Below are positions 45,446 through 53,997 of a stretch of DNA of 64,000 nucleotides, piece after piece. Origin of the DNA: JAUXJB01 sp965226855 (GTDB lineage Bacteria; Myxococcota_A; UBA9160; SZUA-336); assembly GCA_965226855.1 (NCBI GenBank), contig CBDDEE010000029.1:62001-126000 (forward strand). The letters are read 5' to 3'. A model generated the notes under the pieces. That model worked only from the letters and a program-made list of their open reading frames with translations. It was not told where the DNA came from and did no database searches. The translations under genes and the position numbers were made by a program. How positions within the stretch are numbered: the stretch's first letter is position 1; every line of letters starts with the position of its first letter.

Positions 45446-45958
45446 ATGCCGCTTCGCTACGAAGTAGGCCAGAAGTTCCCCTCTATGACCCTGGTCGACG
45501 ACCGGGAGCGAGAGGTGTCGATCGAAGAGGTTGCGAACGGCCAGCTGCTCATCCTCGCGTTCTATCGCGGTCCCTGGTGACCCAAATGACAGGTCCAACT
45601 GCAGGAGCTGGTCCAGCTCCATCAATCCACCGAAGTAGCCTACTGTCGCATCGCAGTCGTATCCGTCGATCCCCCGCGCGTCCAGGCCGCGTTCAAGGCC
45701 GGTCTGGGATCCCGTTACACTTTTCTGAGTGACGAGGGGTTGGATCTTACTGACGAGCTCGGGATACGGGAGACGACCGACAAGCGTCACGGGCCCCTCC
45801 CTGTCCCCTTTACCTTTGCGCTGCTCCCGGACCTGACGATCGACCGCATCTTCAACGGCTGGTACTTCGTCGGCCGCCCGACACCAGAGGAGCTGCGCCA
45901 GACCATCCGCGAGATGATGGGCAAGAGCGTGCCTGACGCGGACTTCCGAGGAGAGTAG
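45446..45958 (+). CDS. Peroxiredoxin-like selenoprotein with U-P-K-U motif
   Basis: From ATG 45446 (CAGGAGGT at 45432-45439) the 170-residue frame has two TGA codons, at 45578-45580 and 45587-45589, reading FYRGPW-U-PK-U-QVQLQ. Relatives have W-C-P-x-C-Q at this site, so both TGAs take the place of the thioredoxin-fold catalytic cysteines. The rest is a full AhpC/TSA-type thioredoxin fold (VGQKFPSMTLVDD, then IAVVSVDPPRVQ and DLTIDRIFNGWYFVGRPTPE). A GGTCC-loop hairpin at 45604-45620 begins 14 bases after the second TGA. This mirrors SelL, a UxxU family found in aquatic animals and marine bacteria. A diselenide may form. Confidence 0.85.
45604..45620 (+). promoter_or_regulatory. Candidate bacterial SECIS hairpin of the UxxU gene
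   Basis: GGAGCTGGTCCAGCTCC can form a 6-bp stem with loop GGTCC. The loop starts 21 bases after the second UGA and 30 after the first. In E. coli fdhF the loop that SelB binds is GGUC and lies about 19 bases after UGA. Both the loop bases and spacing fit; one hairpin could serve both UGA codons. Confidence 0.7.
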
Positions 45959-46037
45959 GGCGTCGCTCGGCCAGCGGGGCGGAGCATGGCGGAGTTTACT
46001 CCCGGTGCGTGGGAGATGTGCCGAGCTGGAGTACGCT

Positions 46038-46535
46038 ATGCCCATCATGTCAAAGACCCCGCTGTGGCTCCCCGTGTGTCTCGGGCTCGTGCTCTCCTCG
46101 TGTGGAAATGAGCCGCGAACGGCTGCATCAACGGCCCCGCTCCCGATCGCGACGATCGGAACGCGTGTGCTCGAGGCACCCGATGGTGCGATCGCGATCA
46201 AGGTTCTGCTCGAGTCCACGAACCTCGGCACCGACGAGGTCGAGCTGGGCGAAATCGAGTTCCCCGCAGGTTATCGGAGCCAGGGCCACGCCCACGGCTC
46301 TACCGAGGTGTTCTACGTGCTCTCTGGGGAGCTCGAGCACGTCGTGAATGGCGAGGCCGCGCTGGTCCGACCCGGCGAGATCGGCATCGTGCGCCGGGGC
46401 GATCAGGTCGAGCACCGCGTGCCCGGCGAGGAGCCCTGCCGGGTGCTCGTGATCTGGGTCCCCGGGGGCGAGGCGGACCGCCTGGCACGCGTCTTCCTGA
46501 CCAAGCCCATCGACGCGCGCTCGCGCGAGGAGTGA
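46038..46535 (+). CDS. Cupin-domain lipoprotein
   Basis: The 165-residue product has a lipoprotein signal (LPVCLGLVLSSC, lipidation on that Cys) and a cupin_2 barrel with metal-type His residues in QGHAHGSTEVFYVLSGELEH and the second motif in RRGDQVEHRVPG. Secreted cupins may bind or break small organic acids, sugars or metals. The ATG at 46038 gives a short, clean signal peptide; the frame from 46005 is unlikely. Confidence 0.82.
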   Translation: MPIMSKTPLWLPVCLGLVLSSCGNEPRTAASTAPLPIATIGTRVLEAPDGAIAIKVLLESTNLGTDEVELGEIEFPAGYRSQGHAHGSTEVFYVLSGELEHVVNGEAALVRPGEIGIVRRGDQVEHRVPGEEPCRVLVIWVPGGEADRLARVFLTKPIDARSREE

Positions 46536-46607
46536 GGAGAGGGCTCGCCCCGGCTCGCACGGGATATACTCGGCGTTCTAACCGACAAGTGCGGGAGTCC
46601 AATTCCA

Positions 46608-47492
46608 TTGAGCTGTGCTCGTCTGCACCTGGTCGACGGCACGTACGAGCTGTTTCGCGCCCACTACTCGAAGCGGCCCGACCACGTCTCCCCTGGCGGC
46701 CAGGACGTCAAGGCCACGCTCGGCTTTGCGTTGTCGATGCTGTGGCTCCTCGAGGATCCTGCAGAAGAGGTGACCCACCTCGGGATCGCATTTGACAACC
46801 CGATCGAGTCGTTCCGCAACGAACTCTTCCCAGGCTATAAGACGGGTGCGGGCATCGACCCGGCGCTGCGCGCGCAGTTCGATCTGGTCGAGGAAGCGTC
46901 GGAGGCGCTCGGGATCGTCGTGTGGTCGATGGACCGCTGGGAGGCCGACGACGCGCTCGCTACGGCCGCCCTCCGCTGGCGCGACGAGGTCGAGCAGGTT
47001 CGCATCTTGACGCCCGACAAGGATCTCGGCCAATGCGTGGTGGGAAGCCAGGTGGTGCAGGTGGATCGCATGCGCGAGCGGCTGCTCGACGAGACGGGCG
47101 TGCGAGCGCGCAGCGGAGTGGCACCCGAGAGCGTCCCCGACTATCTCGCTCTGGTGGGAGACGACGCGGACGGAATCCCGGGCCTTCCGGGCTTTGGAGC
47201 GAAGACGGCCAGCGCTCTGCTCTCCCACTACCGCTCTGTCGAGGCGATTCCGGACGACGCGGAGAAGTGGGAGGTCAAGGTGCGCGGGGCGAGCAGGCTC
47301 GCGGGTGTGCTCGCCGAGATGCGAGCGGAGGTCGCCCTCTACAAGCACCTCGCGACGCTAGTAGACGACGTCCCGCTCACTGAGTCTTTGGACGACCTCG
47401 AGTGGCAGGGCGTTCCGAGGGGCCGCTTCGAGGCGCTATGCATCGTGCTCGGGTCCGATGCCCTGCGCGATCGGCCTAGCCGTTGGCGCTGA
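46608..47492 (+). CDS. Stand-alone 5'-3' exonuclease (PolA N-terminal-like)
   Basis: The 294-residue protein has the flap-nuclease/PolA exonuclease pattern. Acidic metal residues occur in HLVDGTYELF, FDNPIESFRNELF and RWEADDALATAA, with LTPDKDLGQCV, and the DNA-binding H3TH block reads ALVGDDADGIPGLPGFGAK. It should degrade or trim 5' flaps, supporting repair. The start is TTG at 46608, just before the fold, since no ATG or GTG is close. A TATACT-like box at 46565-46570 precedes. Its 3' end overlaps the convergent MFS gene by 57 bases. Confidence 0.88.
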   Translation: MSCARLHLVDGTYELFRAHYSKRPDHVSPGGQDVKATLGFALSMLWLLEDPAEEVTHLGIAFDNPIESFRNELFPGYKTGAGIDPALRAQFDLVEEASEALGIVVWSMDRWEADDALATAALRWRDEVEQVRILTPDKDLGQCVVGSQVVQVDRMRERLLDETGVRARSGVAPESVPDYLALVGDDADGIPGLPGFGAKTASALLSHYRSVEAIPDDAEKWEVKVRGASRLAGVLAEMRAEVALYKHLATLVDDVPLTESLDDLEWQGVPRGRFEALCIVLGSDALRDRPSRWR

Positions 47493-48731
47493 CTCGTCAC
47501 CGCCCGCCTCGGTGAGCGGTCCCGAGGCAACCAAGCACACCATCGCCACGATCGAGACGAGCGCTGCAGCAAGGAAGGCCTCGGAGTAGCCGCCCGCAGC
47601 ATCGTAAAGGAGACCCACGAGCCAGGGACCAGCAGCGACGCCAATGGTCGTGAAGAGTGAGCTGTTGGCGTAGATGCGGCTGTAATCGCGGACGCCGAAG
47701 GCCTCCGCGAGGAGCAGCGGCTGCAGCATCAGCAGGTTACCCATGGTGACACCGAAGAGGAGCGTCCCCACGAGCAACGCGGCCGGAGTCTGTCCCAGCC
47801 CCAGGATCACGAGCGCCACGGCTTGCAGCAGCGCCATCGCAATGGTGAAGCCGCGCATGGAAATCACGGTCACGATCCAGCCGCCCGTGAGCCGCCCGAC
47901 GATACTCGTTGCCGCGAGCGTGGATACGGCGATAGCCGCGAACGTCGCATCGACCCGCGTGGCAACGAGCTTGAACTGGTGGGCGATCCCACCGACCTGT
48001 GCCGCCATGAGAAAGGTGAAGCCGACGGTGATCGCCACGTAGAACCGTGTCGACAGGGCGTGACGCAGCTCAGCGCCGGAGAACTCGAATGGCTCCTGCG
48101 GTCCGGACGGCTCATCGCCGTCTGGAAGCAAGCCCAGCGTGGCGGGATACGGGCGCAGGACGACGGCCGTGACGGGGACGATTCCCACCAGATAGGTTAC
48201 GGCCATCCAGAGCGTGGTAACCTCAAGGCCGTATCTCTCGATCCCGGCCGCTGCCAGCGGCGTGAGCACGACACCACCGAAGGAGAGTCCGGTGGACGCC
48301 ACCGAGATCGCGAGGGCGCGCCGGCGGACGAACCAGCGTGTCACGAGGGTCATTCCGGGCAACAGGGACGACGCCGCGAATCCGACACCGAATAGTGTGT
48401 AAGTAGCGTAGACTTGCCACAACTCCTCGACCCGGCCGATGAGCACAAGCGCGATCGAGGCGATCAGCGCACCAATGGCGATGGGCACTCGAGGGTCGTA
48501 GCGCGAGATCAGATCGGCGACGAAGAGTCCCGCGATCCCGCTCGTGACGAACAGCAGAGCCGTCGCGCCAGAGACAGCGCTCACTGAGAAGCCCTGGTGG
48601 CTCGTGAGCGCCTCGAGGAATACGGCCACGCTATAGAAGCCGAGACCCGAAGAGACGGCGAGCATGACGAACAGAGCGGCGACGACGCGCCACCCGTAGA
48701 ATAGCGACACAGCTGCCGGCTTCGTATCCAC
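47436..48731 (-). CDS. MFS transporter (monocarboxylate or oxalate/formate-like)
   Basis: The 431-residue protein has 12 membrane helices and the motif block GWRVVAALFVMLAVSSGLGF, then LVTRWFVRRRALAISVASTG, which matches the MFS monocarboxylate/OFA-like group. The substrate may be an organic anion. The start is GTG 48731. The 3' end overlaps the exonuclease gene by 57 bases on the other strand. It diverges from the nitroreductase gene at 48820 by 88 bases. Confidence 0.88.
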   Translation of the reverse strand: MDTKPAAVSLFYGWRVVAALFVMLAVSSGLGFYSVAVFLEALTSHQGFSVSAVSGATALLFVTSGIAGLFVADLISRYDPRVPIAIGALIASIALVLIGRVEELWQVYATYTLFGVGFAASSLLPGMTLVTRWFVRRRALAISVASTGLSFGGVVLTPLAAAGIERYGLEVTTLWMAVTYLVGIVPVTAVVLRPYPATLGLLPDGDEPSGPQEPFEFSGAELRHALSTRFYVAITVGFTFLMAAQVGGIAHQFKLVATRVDATFAAIAVSTLAATSIVGRLTGGWIVTVISMRGFTIAMALLQAVALVILGLGQTPAALLVGTLLFGVTMGNLLMLQPLLLAEAFGVRDYSRIYANSSLFTTIGVAAGPWLVGLLYDAAGGYSEAFLAAALVSIVAMVCLVASGPLTEAGGDESAPTARPIAQGIGPEHDA

Positions 48732-48819
48732 GCCCCCCCCGTCTCCGACGGGGATGATATCGCGTGAGTCAGGTGCCGTGTGGCGCGCGGAAGACGGCTT
48801 GCCGCTACTCTAGAGTCCG

Positions 48820-49458
48820 ATGGATCTTGAAGCCGTTGACCACATATTGACTACGACGCGGTCGGTGCGGCGCCGCCTCGATCTCGAGCGTGCCGTGGAG
48901 CCGGAGATCATCGAGGAGTGCATCGGTATCGCCACGCAGGCACCAACAGGGGCAAACCGCGAGGCCTGGCGCTTCGTCGTCATCACGGATCCCACCCCCA
49001 AGGCCGCCATCGCGGAGCTGTACCGGCGCGCGCTCGCGACCTACACGACACGTGCTCAAGCCGCCGCCCGCGACGGCGAGCCCGCGCGCCAGATCCGGCC
49101 GGCCCAGCGCAGTCTCGCCGAGCGCCTTCATGAGTTCCCCGCTCTCATCCTGGCGTGCATCCACGGGCGGGCCGAGGCCGGCAACGTCGCCCAGCAGGTG
49201 GCGCTCTACGGGTCCATCCTTCCGGCGGCCTGGTCGCTCATGCTGGCTCTCCGAGCTCGGGGCCTCGGGGCGACCTGGACCACGCTACACCTGGCGCACG
49301 AGAGCGAAGCCGCCCGCGCGCTCGGGATTCCCGATGATGTCACGCAGACCGTACTACTCCCCGTCGGCTACGTGCGCGACGCGGTGCTACGTCCCGCCGA
49401 ACGGCGACCGGCCCGCGAGGTCACCTATTGGAACAGCTGGGGACGTACGCGTCCCTAG
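48820..49458 (+). CDS. Nitroreductase-family flavoprotein
   Basis: The 212-residue protein has the FMN-binding N-terminal motif TTRSVRRRLDLER, then IATQAPTGANREAWRFVVIT, and the dimer core GSILPAAWSLMLALRARGLG. It is a nitroreductase of the same subfamily as the disrupted gene at 22770/25833, and it is intact. Substrates may be nitroaromatics, quinones or halogenated phenols. Its stop codon lies in the first bases of a 22-base repeat that also bounds the IS-like element downstream. Confidence 0.92.
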   Translation: MDLEAVDHILTTTRSVRRRLDLERAVEPEIIEECIGIATQAPTGANREAWRFVVITDPTPKAAIAELYRRALATYTTRAQAAARDGEPARQIRPAQRSLAERLHEFPALILACIHGRAEAGNVAQQVALYGSILPAAWSLMLALRARGLGATWTTLHLAHESEAARALGIPDDVTQTVLLPVGYVRDAVLRPAERRPAREVTYWNSWGRTRP

Positions 49459-49476
49459 GCGTGGGTTCCAGGGGGT
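49455..49476 (+). repeat. 22-base direct repeat, left copy
   Basis: An exact 22-base match of 50674-50695, starting with CTAG in the nitroreductase stop and ending in the transposase GTG. It looks like the empty target site run into the IS, not a long target duplication. Confidence 0.75.
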
Positions 49477-50542
49477 GAGAGGACCGCAGACGCTGTTCAG
49501 CTACGTATCGCTGGAGTCCCGGATTCCCGAGGACCATCCGCTTCGAGCGATCCGGCGACTGGTGGACGCGGCGCTGGAGCAGCTGTCGCGACGCTTCGAT
49601 GGTATCTACGCCAAAGGGGTCGGCCGACCGTCGGTCCCGCCGGAGCAGCTGTTGCGGGCGCTGCTGTTGCAGGTGCTGTACACGATCCGGAGCGAGCGCC
49701 AGCTGATCGAGCAGATCGACTACAACCTGCTCTACCGCTGGTTCGTGGGCCTGGAGCTGGACGATGAGGTGTTCAGCGCGACGGTGTTCACCAAGAATCG
49801 GGAACGGCTGCTGAAGGGCGAGATCGCTCAGCATTTCTTCGAGGCGGTGCTGGCGCAGGCGGAGTCGGAGGGGTTGGTGTCATCGGAGCACTTCACGGTG
49901 GACGGGACGCTGATCGAGGCGTGGGCGAGCCAGAAGAGCTTCGTGCGCAAGGACGAGAAGCGCAGGGACGATGACGACCCGGGCAACCCGACGGTCAACT
50001 TCCGGGGCGAGAAGCGGAGCAACCAGACGCATGCGTCGAGGACGGATCCGGACGCCCGACTGGCGGGGATGAGGGGCCAGGGCGCGCGGCTCGCGTATCA
50101 GGGACACGTCGTGACGGAGAACCGCAACGGCCTGGTGGTGGCGGCGAAGCTCACTCAGGCGTCGGGGTATGCGGAGCGCGAAGCGGCTCTCGAGATGGTG
50201 CTGGGTCTGGGGGGCGCTCGCCGGATCACCCTGGCTGGAGACAAGGGCTACGACGCCAAGAGCTTTGTGCAGGCGCTTCGGGCCTGGAGCGTTACCCCGC
50301 ACGTGGCACAGAACACGACGAACCGCCGAAGCGCGATCGATCGAAGGACCACAGGACACCCGGGCTACGAGGTGAGCCAGCGCTTCCGCAAACGGGTGGA
50401 GGAGGTGTTTGGCTGGATGAAGACGGTGGGCTTGATGCGCAAGACCCGGCACCGGGGCACGGATCGGGTCGGCTGGGTCTTCACCTTCACTGCTGCGGCC
50501 TACAACCTGGTCCGTATCCGCAACCTGTTGGAGGCGACATAG
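49475..50542 (+). CDS. IS5-family transposase
   Basis: The 355-residue protein begins RGPQTLFSYVSLESRIPEDH (GTG 49475) and has the DUF772-like N-terminus (PPEQLLRALLLQVLYTIRSE). Its DDE residues are D in FTVDGTLIEAWAS, D in TLAGDKGYDAKSF and E in KRVEEVFGWMKT. It is full length and looks functional. Parts of the gene reappear in the scrambled element at 24760-25689 and in a short insert at 23528-23557. Confidence 0.92.
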   Translation: MRGPQTLFSYVSLESRIPEDHPLRAIRRLVDAALEQLSRRFDGIYAKGVGRPSVPPEQLLRALLLQVLYTIRSERQLIEQIDYNLLYRWFVGLELDDEVFSATVFTKNRERLLKGEIAQHFFEAVLAQAESEGLVSSEHFTVDGTLIEAWASQKSFVRKDEKRRDDDDPGNPTVNFRGEKRSNQTHASRTDPDARLAGMRGQGARLAYQGHVVTENRNGLVVAAKLTQASGYAEREAALEMVLGLGGARRITLAGDKGYDAKSFVQALRAWSVTPHVAQNTTNRRSAIDRRTTGHPGYEVSQRFRKRVEEVFGWMKTVGLMRKTRHRGTDRVGWVFTFTAAAYNLVRIRNLLEAT

Positions 50543-50677
50543 CTCATGATCCCGCAAGATCTACCCGTGCGACACCGAACCGGTTCGTACCGGGAACGGC
50601 GATCCCTCTCCCTGCTCGGCACGCCTCCCGTCAGAGGCGTCCCGCCCAACCCAGTCACTTTCTCCGCAGCCTGCTAG
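49477..50677 (+). mobile_element. IS5-type element, left end missing
   Basis: The right end is a ~130-base terminal region ending ACTTTCTCCGCAGCCTGCTAG at 50677. The matching left end, beginning CTAGCAGGCTGC, is absent; the transposase start instead directly follows the 22-base repeat. In the copy at 24760-25689 both ends exist, so this one has lost about 130-150 bases at its left. The target is again CTAG. Confidence 0.75.
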
Positions 50678-50695
50678 GCGTGGGTTCCAGGGGGT
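50674..50695 (+). repeat. 22-base direct repeat, right copy
   Basis: It follows the right end of the IS (GCAGCCTGCTAG), sharing its CTAG, and matches 49455-49476 exactly. Confidence 0.75.
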
Positions 50696-50768
50696 TGTTC
50701 ATGCTGCCCTCAGTCCAAGCACCATCACTTTCTGGCGGACCATTTCGAAAGCCAGTAGTCCCGTCGCT

Positions 50769-51953
50769 CTAGACGCGACGGGCGCCTCGGAGCTGCTCCA
50801 GGTAGGGGTTTATGAAGCGGCCCTCAGGATCGTAGCGATCGCGTACTCGCCACCAATCCTGCCAGCGGGGGTGGATGGCAGCGAGCTCCTCGCCGCTCAG
50901 GAAATGCACCTTGCCCCAGTGCGGGCGGCCTTCGTAGCTCTGGAAGACGGCCTCGCAGGCCCGGAACAGCGCGGTGTCGTCCCTGTCTGCACCCTGATGG
51001 ACGGAGATGGTGACGGTGGGACGCTCGTACGCGCTGGACAGCCACACGTCATCGGCGGCCAGTGTGCGGTACTCCAGGGGCCAGGCAAGCTCGGGGAAGT
51101 CGCGCCGTACCAGCTCGCGCAGCGTGCGCAGACAGTCCGGACCGTGCTCCGCCGGCACGGAGTACTCCATCTCTGTGTGCTTCTCAAGCCGTTCGTTCGC
51201 CAGCACGTCGTAGCTCCAGGCGAGGCGCGATCCCTCCGCGGCAAGCGGATACCGTGGCTCCTCTTCGGTCTCCGCAAGCGACTTGCACGCCGCTCGCTCG
51301 TGACCGGGCATCCAGAAGAACTCGAAGTGTCGCGTGGCGGTGGTGAGCTCCTCAAGACGCTCGAGCACGCAGTCCAGCTCCTCGAGCCACATGTGCTCTT
51401 CGAGCTTGTACGAGTCGCGTACCGAGAGCCGCAGCTCCGTCACCACGCCCACGGCACCGAGGGAAAGGCGAGCGACCTGATGGAGCTCAGGCTCCGCTTC
51501 GGTGTCGCACTCCACCACGCTTCCATCGGCCAGCACCAGACGTGCTCCACGTACGGCGGACGACAGGTTGCGCAGGGTGATGCCGGTGCCATGGGTTCCC
51601 GTGGCCACCGCGCCCGCGATGGCCTGGCGGTCGATGTCCCCCTGGTTGTGGAGGGCGACGCCCGCCTCGCGCAGCGGCGCCCCGAGTGCCGAGATGCGTG
51701 TTCCGGCGCGGACGCGTACCTCCCGACTCACCCGATCCGCCACGACGAGGCCGTCGAGCTCCGAGGGATCCAGGAGCAGGTCGTCGGTCGTTACCAATGG
51801 AGAGTGGCTGTGAGCCGCTCCCACGACCCGGATCCTGCGCCCTTCCTGAGTGGCGCGGTGCACCGAGGCCACGACGGCTGCCTCATCGGCAACCGGAGCG
51901 ATCTCTGCCGGGGACGCGGTGACCCGACCCGACCAGTTCGACCATCTCGCCAA
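50769..51953 (-). CDS. FAD-linked sugar-lactone oxidase (L-gulono/D-arabinono-lactone oxidase-like)
   Basis: The 394-residue protein has the FAD PCMH domain with the covalent flavin-type His in RVVGAAHSHSPLVTT, GVALHNQGDIDRQAIAGAVA and the C-terminal ALO hallmark GRPHWGKVHFL. It should oxidise a sugar lactone to an ascorbate-like product with H2O2 release. It begins 4 bases after the histidine-kinase stop, so the two are one transcript, an unusual pairing that suggests the kinase may control or sense this pathway. Confidence 0.9.
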   Translation of the reverse strand: MARWSNWSGRVTASPAEIAPVADEAAVVASVHRATQEGRRIRVVGAAHSHSPLVTTDDLLLDPSELDGLVVADRVSREVRVRAGTRISALGAPLREAGVALHNQGDIDRQAIAGAVATGTHGTGITLRNLSSAVRGARLVLADGSVVECDTEAEPELHQVARLSLGAVGVVTELRLSVRDSYKLEEHMWLEELDCVLERLEELTTATRHFEFFWMPGHERAACKSLAETEEEPRYPLAAEGSRLAWSYDVLANERLEKHTEMEYSVPAEHGPDCLRTLRELVRRDFPELAWPLEYRTLAADDVWLSSAYERPTVTISVHQGADRDDTALFRACEAVFQSYEGRPHWGKVHFLSGEELAAIHPRWQDWWRVRDRYDPEGRFINPYLEQLRGARRV

Positions 51954-51957
51954 GCGG

Positions 51958-53847
51958 CTAGCTTACGTCCGCGGTTGGGGTCGGCAGGTGGACCTCGAGG
52001 CCCGTCCCGGACCCCGGCGACGACTCGATCGAGAGCTGGCCGCCGACGAGACGCAGCCGCTCCCGCATGCTCACGAGGCCGAGGCCGGCACTGGCCTGGA
52101 GCGAGCTTGGCTCGAAGCCCGACCCGGTGTCGGAGATCCGCAGGATGATCTCGTCCTCGTCTTCCCAGAGCTCGACTCGGGCCTCTTTCGCGCCGCTGTG
52201 CTTGACGATGTTCTGCAGAGCCTCCTGGGTGATGCGGTACAGGCACAGTACCGCCTCGTCGGAGAGTCGCGGCAGCTCGTGCAGGTCGAGCTTGATACGC
52301 AGGTCATGCCTGGCGGTCAGTCCGCTGCAGAGGCTCTCCACGGCGGCTTCGAGGCCAAGGTGCTCGAGCTGTGCAGGATAGAGGTTGTAGGCAACGCTTT
52401 GCACGTCACCCGACAGCTCGCTCACGCGGCCCACCAGGTCCGCGGTCCGACGCTGGACCTCGTCCGGAGCGCCGGGGACCGAGCCCAGCGAGTGCAGATC
52501 CAGCGAGAGGAGCGCCAGCTGCTGGCCGACATCGTCGTGGAGCTCCCGGGCGATGCGGGTGCGCTCGTCTTCCTGCGCCTGGATCAGCCGCCCGCTGACT
52601 CCCTGCAGCGCCTCCTCGGAGCGTTGACGTTGCAGCGCGTTGACGATGATCTCGCCGACGAGCTGCAGCCGGCGCAGGTCCTCCTTGGACCAGCTTCGTT
52701 CCGCCCGCACCGCATGGACCGAGAAGGCCGCGATCAGGTCTTTTCCGACGGTAAGCGGGATGACAACACCCGAGAGGATGCCGAAGCGCTCGGCGTTCGC
52801 GAGCTCCTGGTCTGCCTCTGGGGGCAGCTCGCTCACGCTGTTGAAGCTGAAAGCCCCGCCTGCGAGGATGCGCCGCGCGAACCACGGACTCAGCTCGTAC
52901 GCCCCGAGCTTGCGGCTATCGTAAAGGTCTGGCACTTGAAACTCGTCCCCCCGGGCTCCTCCGGTTCTCGAGACTCCGTCCGCAGTCCACTGGTGGCTCA
53001 TCCACGCTTGCATCTCATCGTCGTAGATGGGCCCAACGCCGCAGCGATCCACGCCCATGAACTGGCCGACCCGCCGCAACACCTCGTCCAGAGTCCGGTC
53101 GAGCCGGTCGCCGGGGAGGCCGATTAGCGAGGTGGACAGCTCGGAGACCAGCTTCTCGAAAGCCAAGCGTTCGGCCAGCTCCTCTTCGGCCCGCTTGCGA
53201 TCCGTGATGTCCAGCATGAAGCCCTGAAGGGTCTTTGGCTTCCCGTCCTCGAACTCCACGCTGACGAGATCGTAAAGCCAGACCACCTCGCCCTTGGAGC
53301 TCAGCATCCTGTACTCGAATTCGAACCTCTCGTTGTGCTGCGAAGCCTCGGCACAGAGATTCACCGCGTACTCGCGATCGTCCGGGTGAATGTGTGCCTC
53401 CCAGAAGCCCTCCTCGCACCAGTCCTCGAGCGGGTAGCCCAGAAGTGGGAGGGCCTGAGGTCCCACGTACTGGAACATCCAGGTCTCGGCGTCGGCCTCC
53501 CAGGGGATAGCCGAGGTCTGCTCCAGCAGGCGTCGCACGTGCTCCTCGCTCGCCTGCGCGGACGCCTGGGCCACTCTGTGCTCCAGGTTCTCCTGCAGGA
53601 TGCGCTTCGAGTCCCGATCGTGGGTGCCGCGAATACGGGAGAGGTAGAGTGCCGCCAGCGAGCCCAGTATGGCGACGAACGCGATGGTGGTCGCGTGGGA
53701 CGCCCACCTCGTGAGCTGCGGGAATAGCCACGCCTTGAGCAGCTCGAAGCTGATGACGGTCGCTGTGGCCACCAGGATGAAGACCTGTCCGCGACGCGCG
53801 TAGCGCTTCTCGATCCGTCCTGTCTCGCCCGGTCCCTGTTGGCCCAC
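51958..53847 (-). CDS. Membrane-bound PAS-GAF histidine kinase (HisKA_3)
   Basis: The 629-residue protein from GTG 53847 has two N-terminal helices (20-40, 48-70), a PAS domain with PAC tail (about 105-218), a GAF domain (about 235-400), the HisKA_3 dimer helix with His437 in RIARELHDDVGQQL and the HATPase (about 525-622) with Asn in QEALQNIVKHS and GLGLVSMRERL. It should phosphorylate a NarL-type regulator; none is adjacent. The orphan regulator at 1458-2105 has a matching class. The longer upstream frame to 54834 is a shadow. Confidence 0.9.
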   Translation of the reverse strand: MGQQGPGETGRIEKRYARRGQVFILVATATVISFELLKAWLFPQLTRWASHATTIAFVAILGSLAALYLSRIRGTHDRDSKRILQENLEHRVAQASAQASEEHVRRLLEQTSAIPWEADAETWMFQYVGPQALPLLGYPLEDWCEEGFWEAHIHPDDREYAVNLCAEASQHNERFEFEYRMLSSKGEVVWLYDLVSVEFEDGKPKTLQGFMLDITDRKRAEEELAERLAFEKLVSELSTSLIGLPGDRLDRTLDEVLRRVGQFMGVDRCGVGPIYDDEMQAWMSHQWTADGVSRTGGARGDEFQVPDLYDSRKLGAYELSPWFARRILAGGAFSFNSVSELPPEADQELANAERFGILSGVVIPLTVGKDLIAAFSVHAVRAERSWSKEDLRRLQLVGEIIVNALQRQRSEEALQGVSGRLIQAQEDERTRIARELHDDVGQQLALLSLDLHSLGSVPGAPDEVQRRTADLVGRVSELSGDVQSVAYNLYPAQLEHLGLEAAVESLCSGLTARHDLRIKLDLHELPRLSDEAVLCLYRITQEALQNIVKHSGAKEARVELWEDEDEIILRISDTGSGFEPSSLQASAGLGLVSMRERLRLVGGQLSIESSPGSGTGLEVHLPTPTADVS

Positions 53848-53997
53848 TCCGCGTCCTCTGCGTGTAGCCGATCGCCCGGATTCTAGCTCGTACCCCAAGG
53901 AAGACCCGGCTACGGCGGCGGATGGTAGTCTGCGAGGGAGCCCACCCGAGGGCAAGACTACGAGAACATCCAGTTCACCAAGGATTAAGGAGAGGCG

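Noticed and set aside
49455..50695. The 22-base repeats as a target-site duplication
   Set aside because: This IS family uses CTAG as its target here, and the left terminal repeat is missing, so a fused empty site explains the repeat better.
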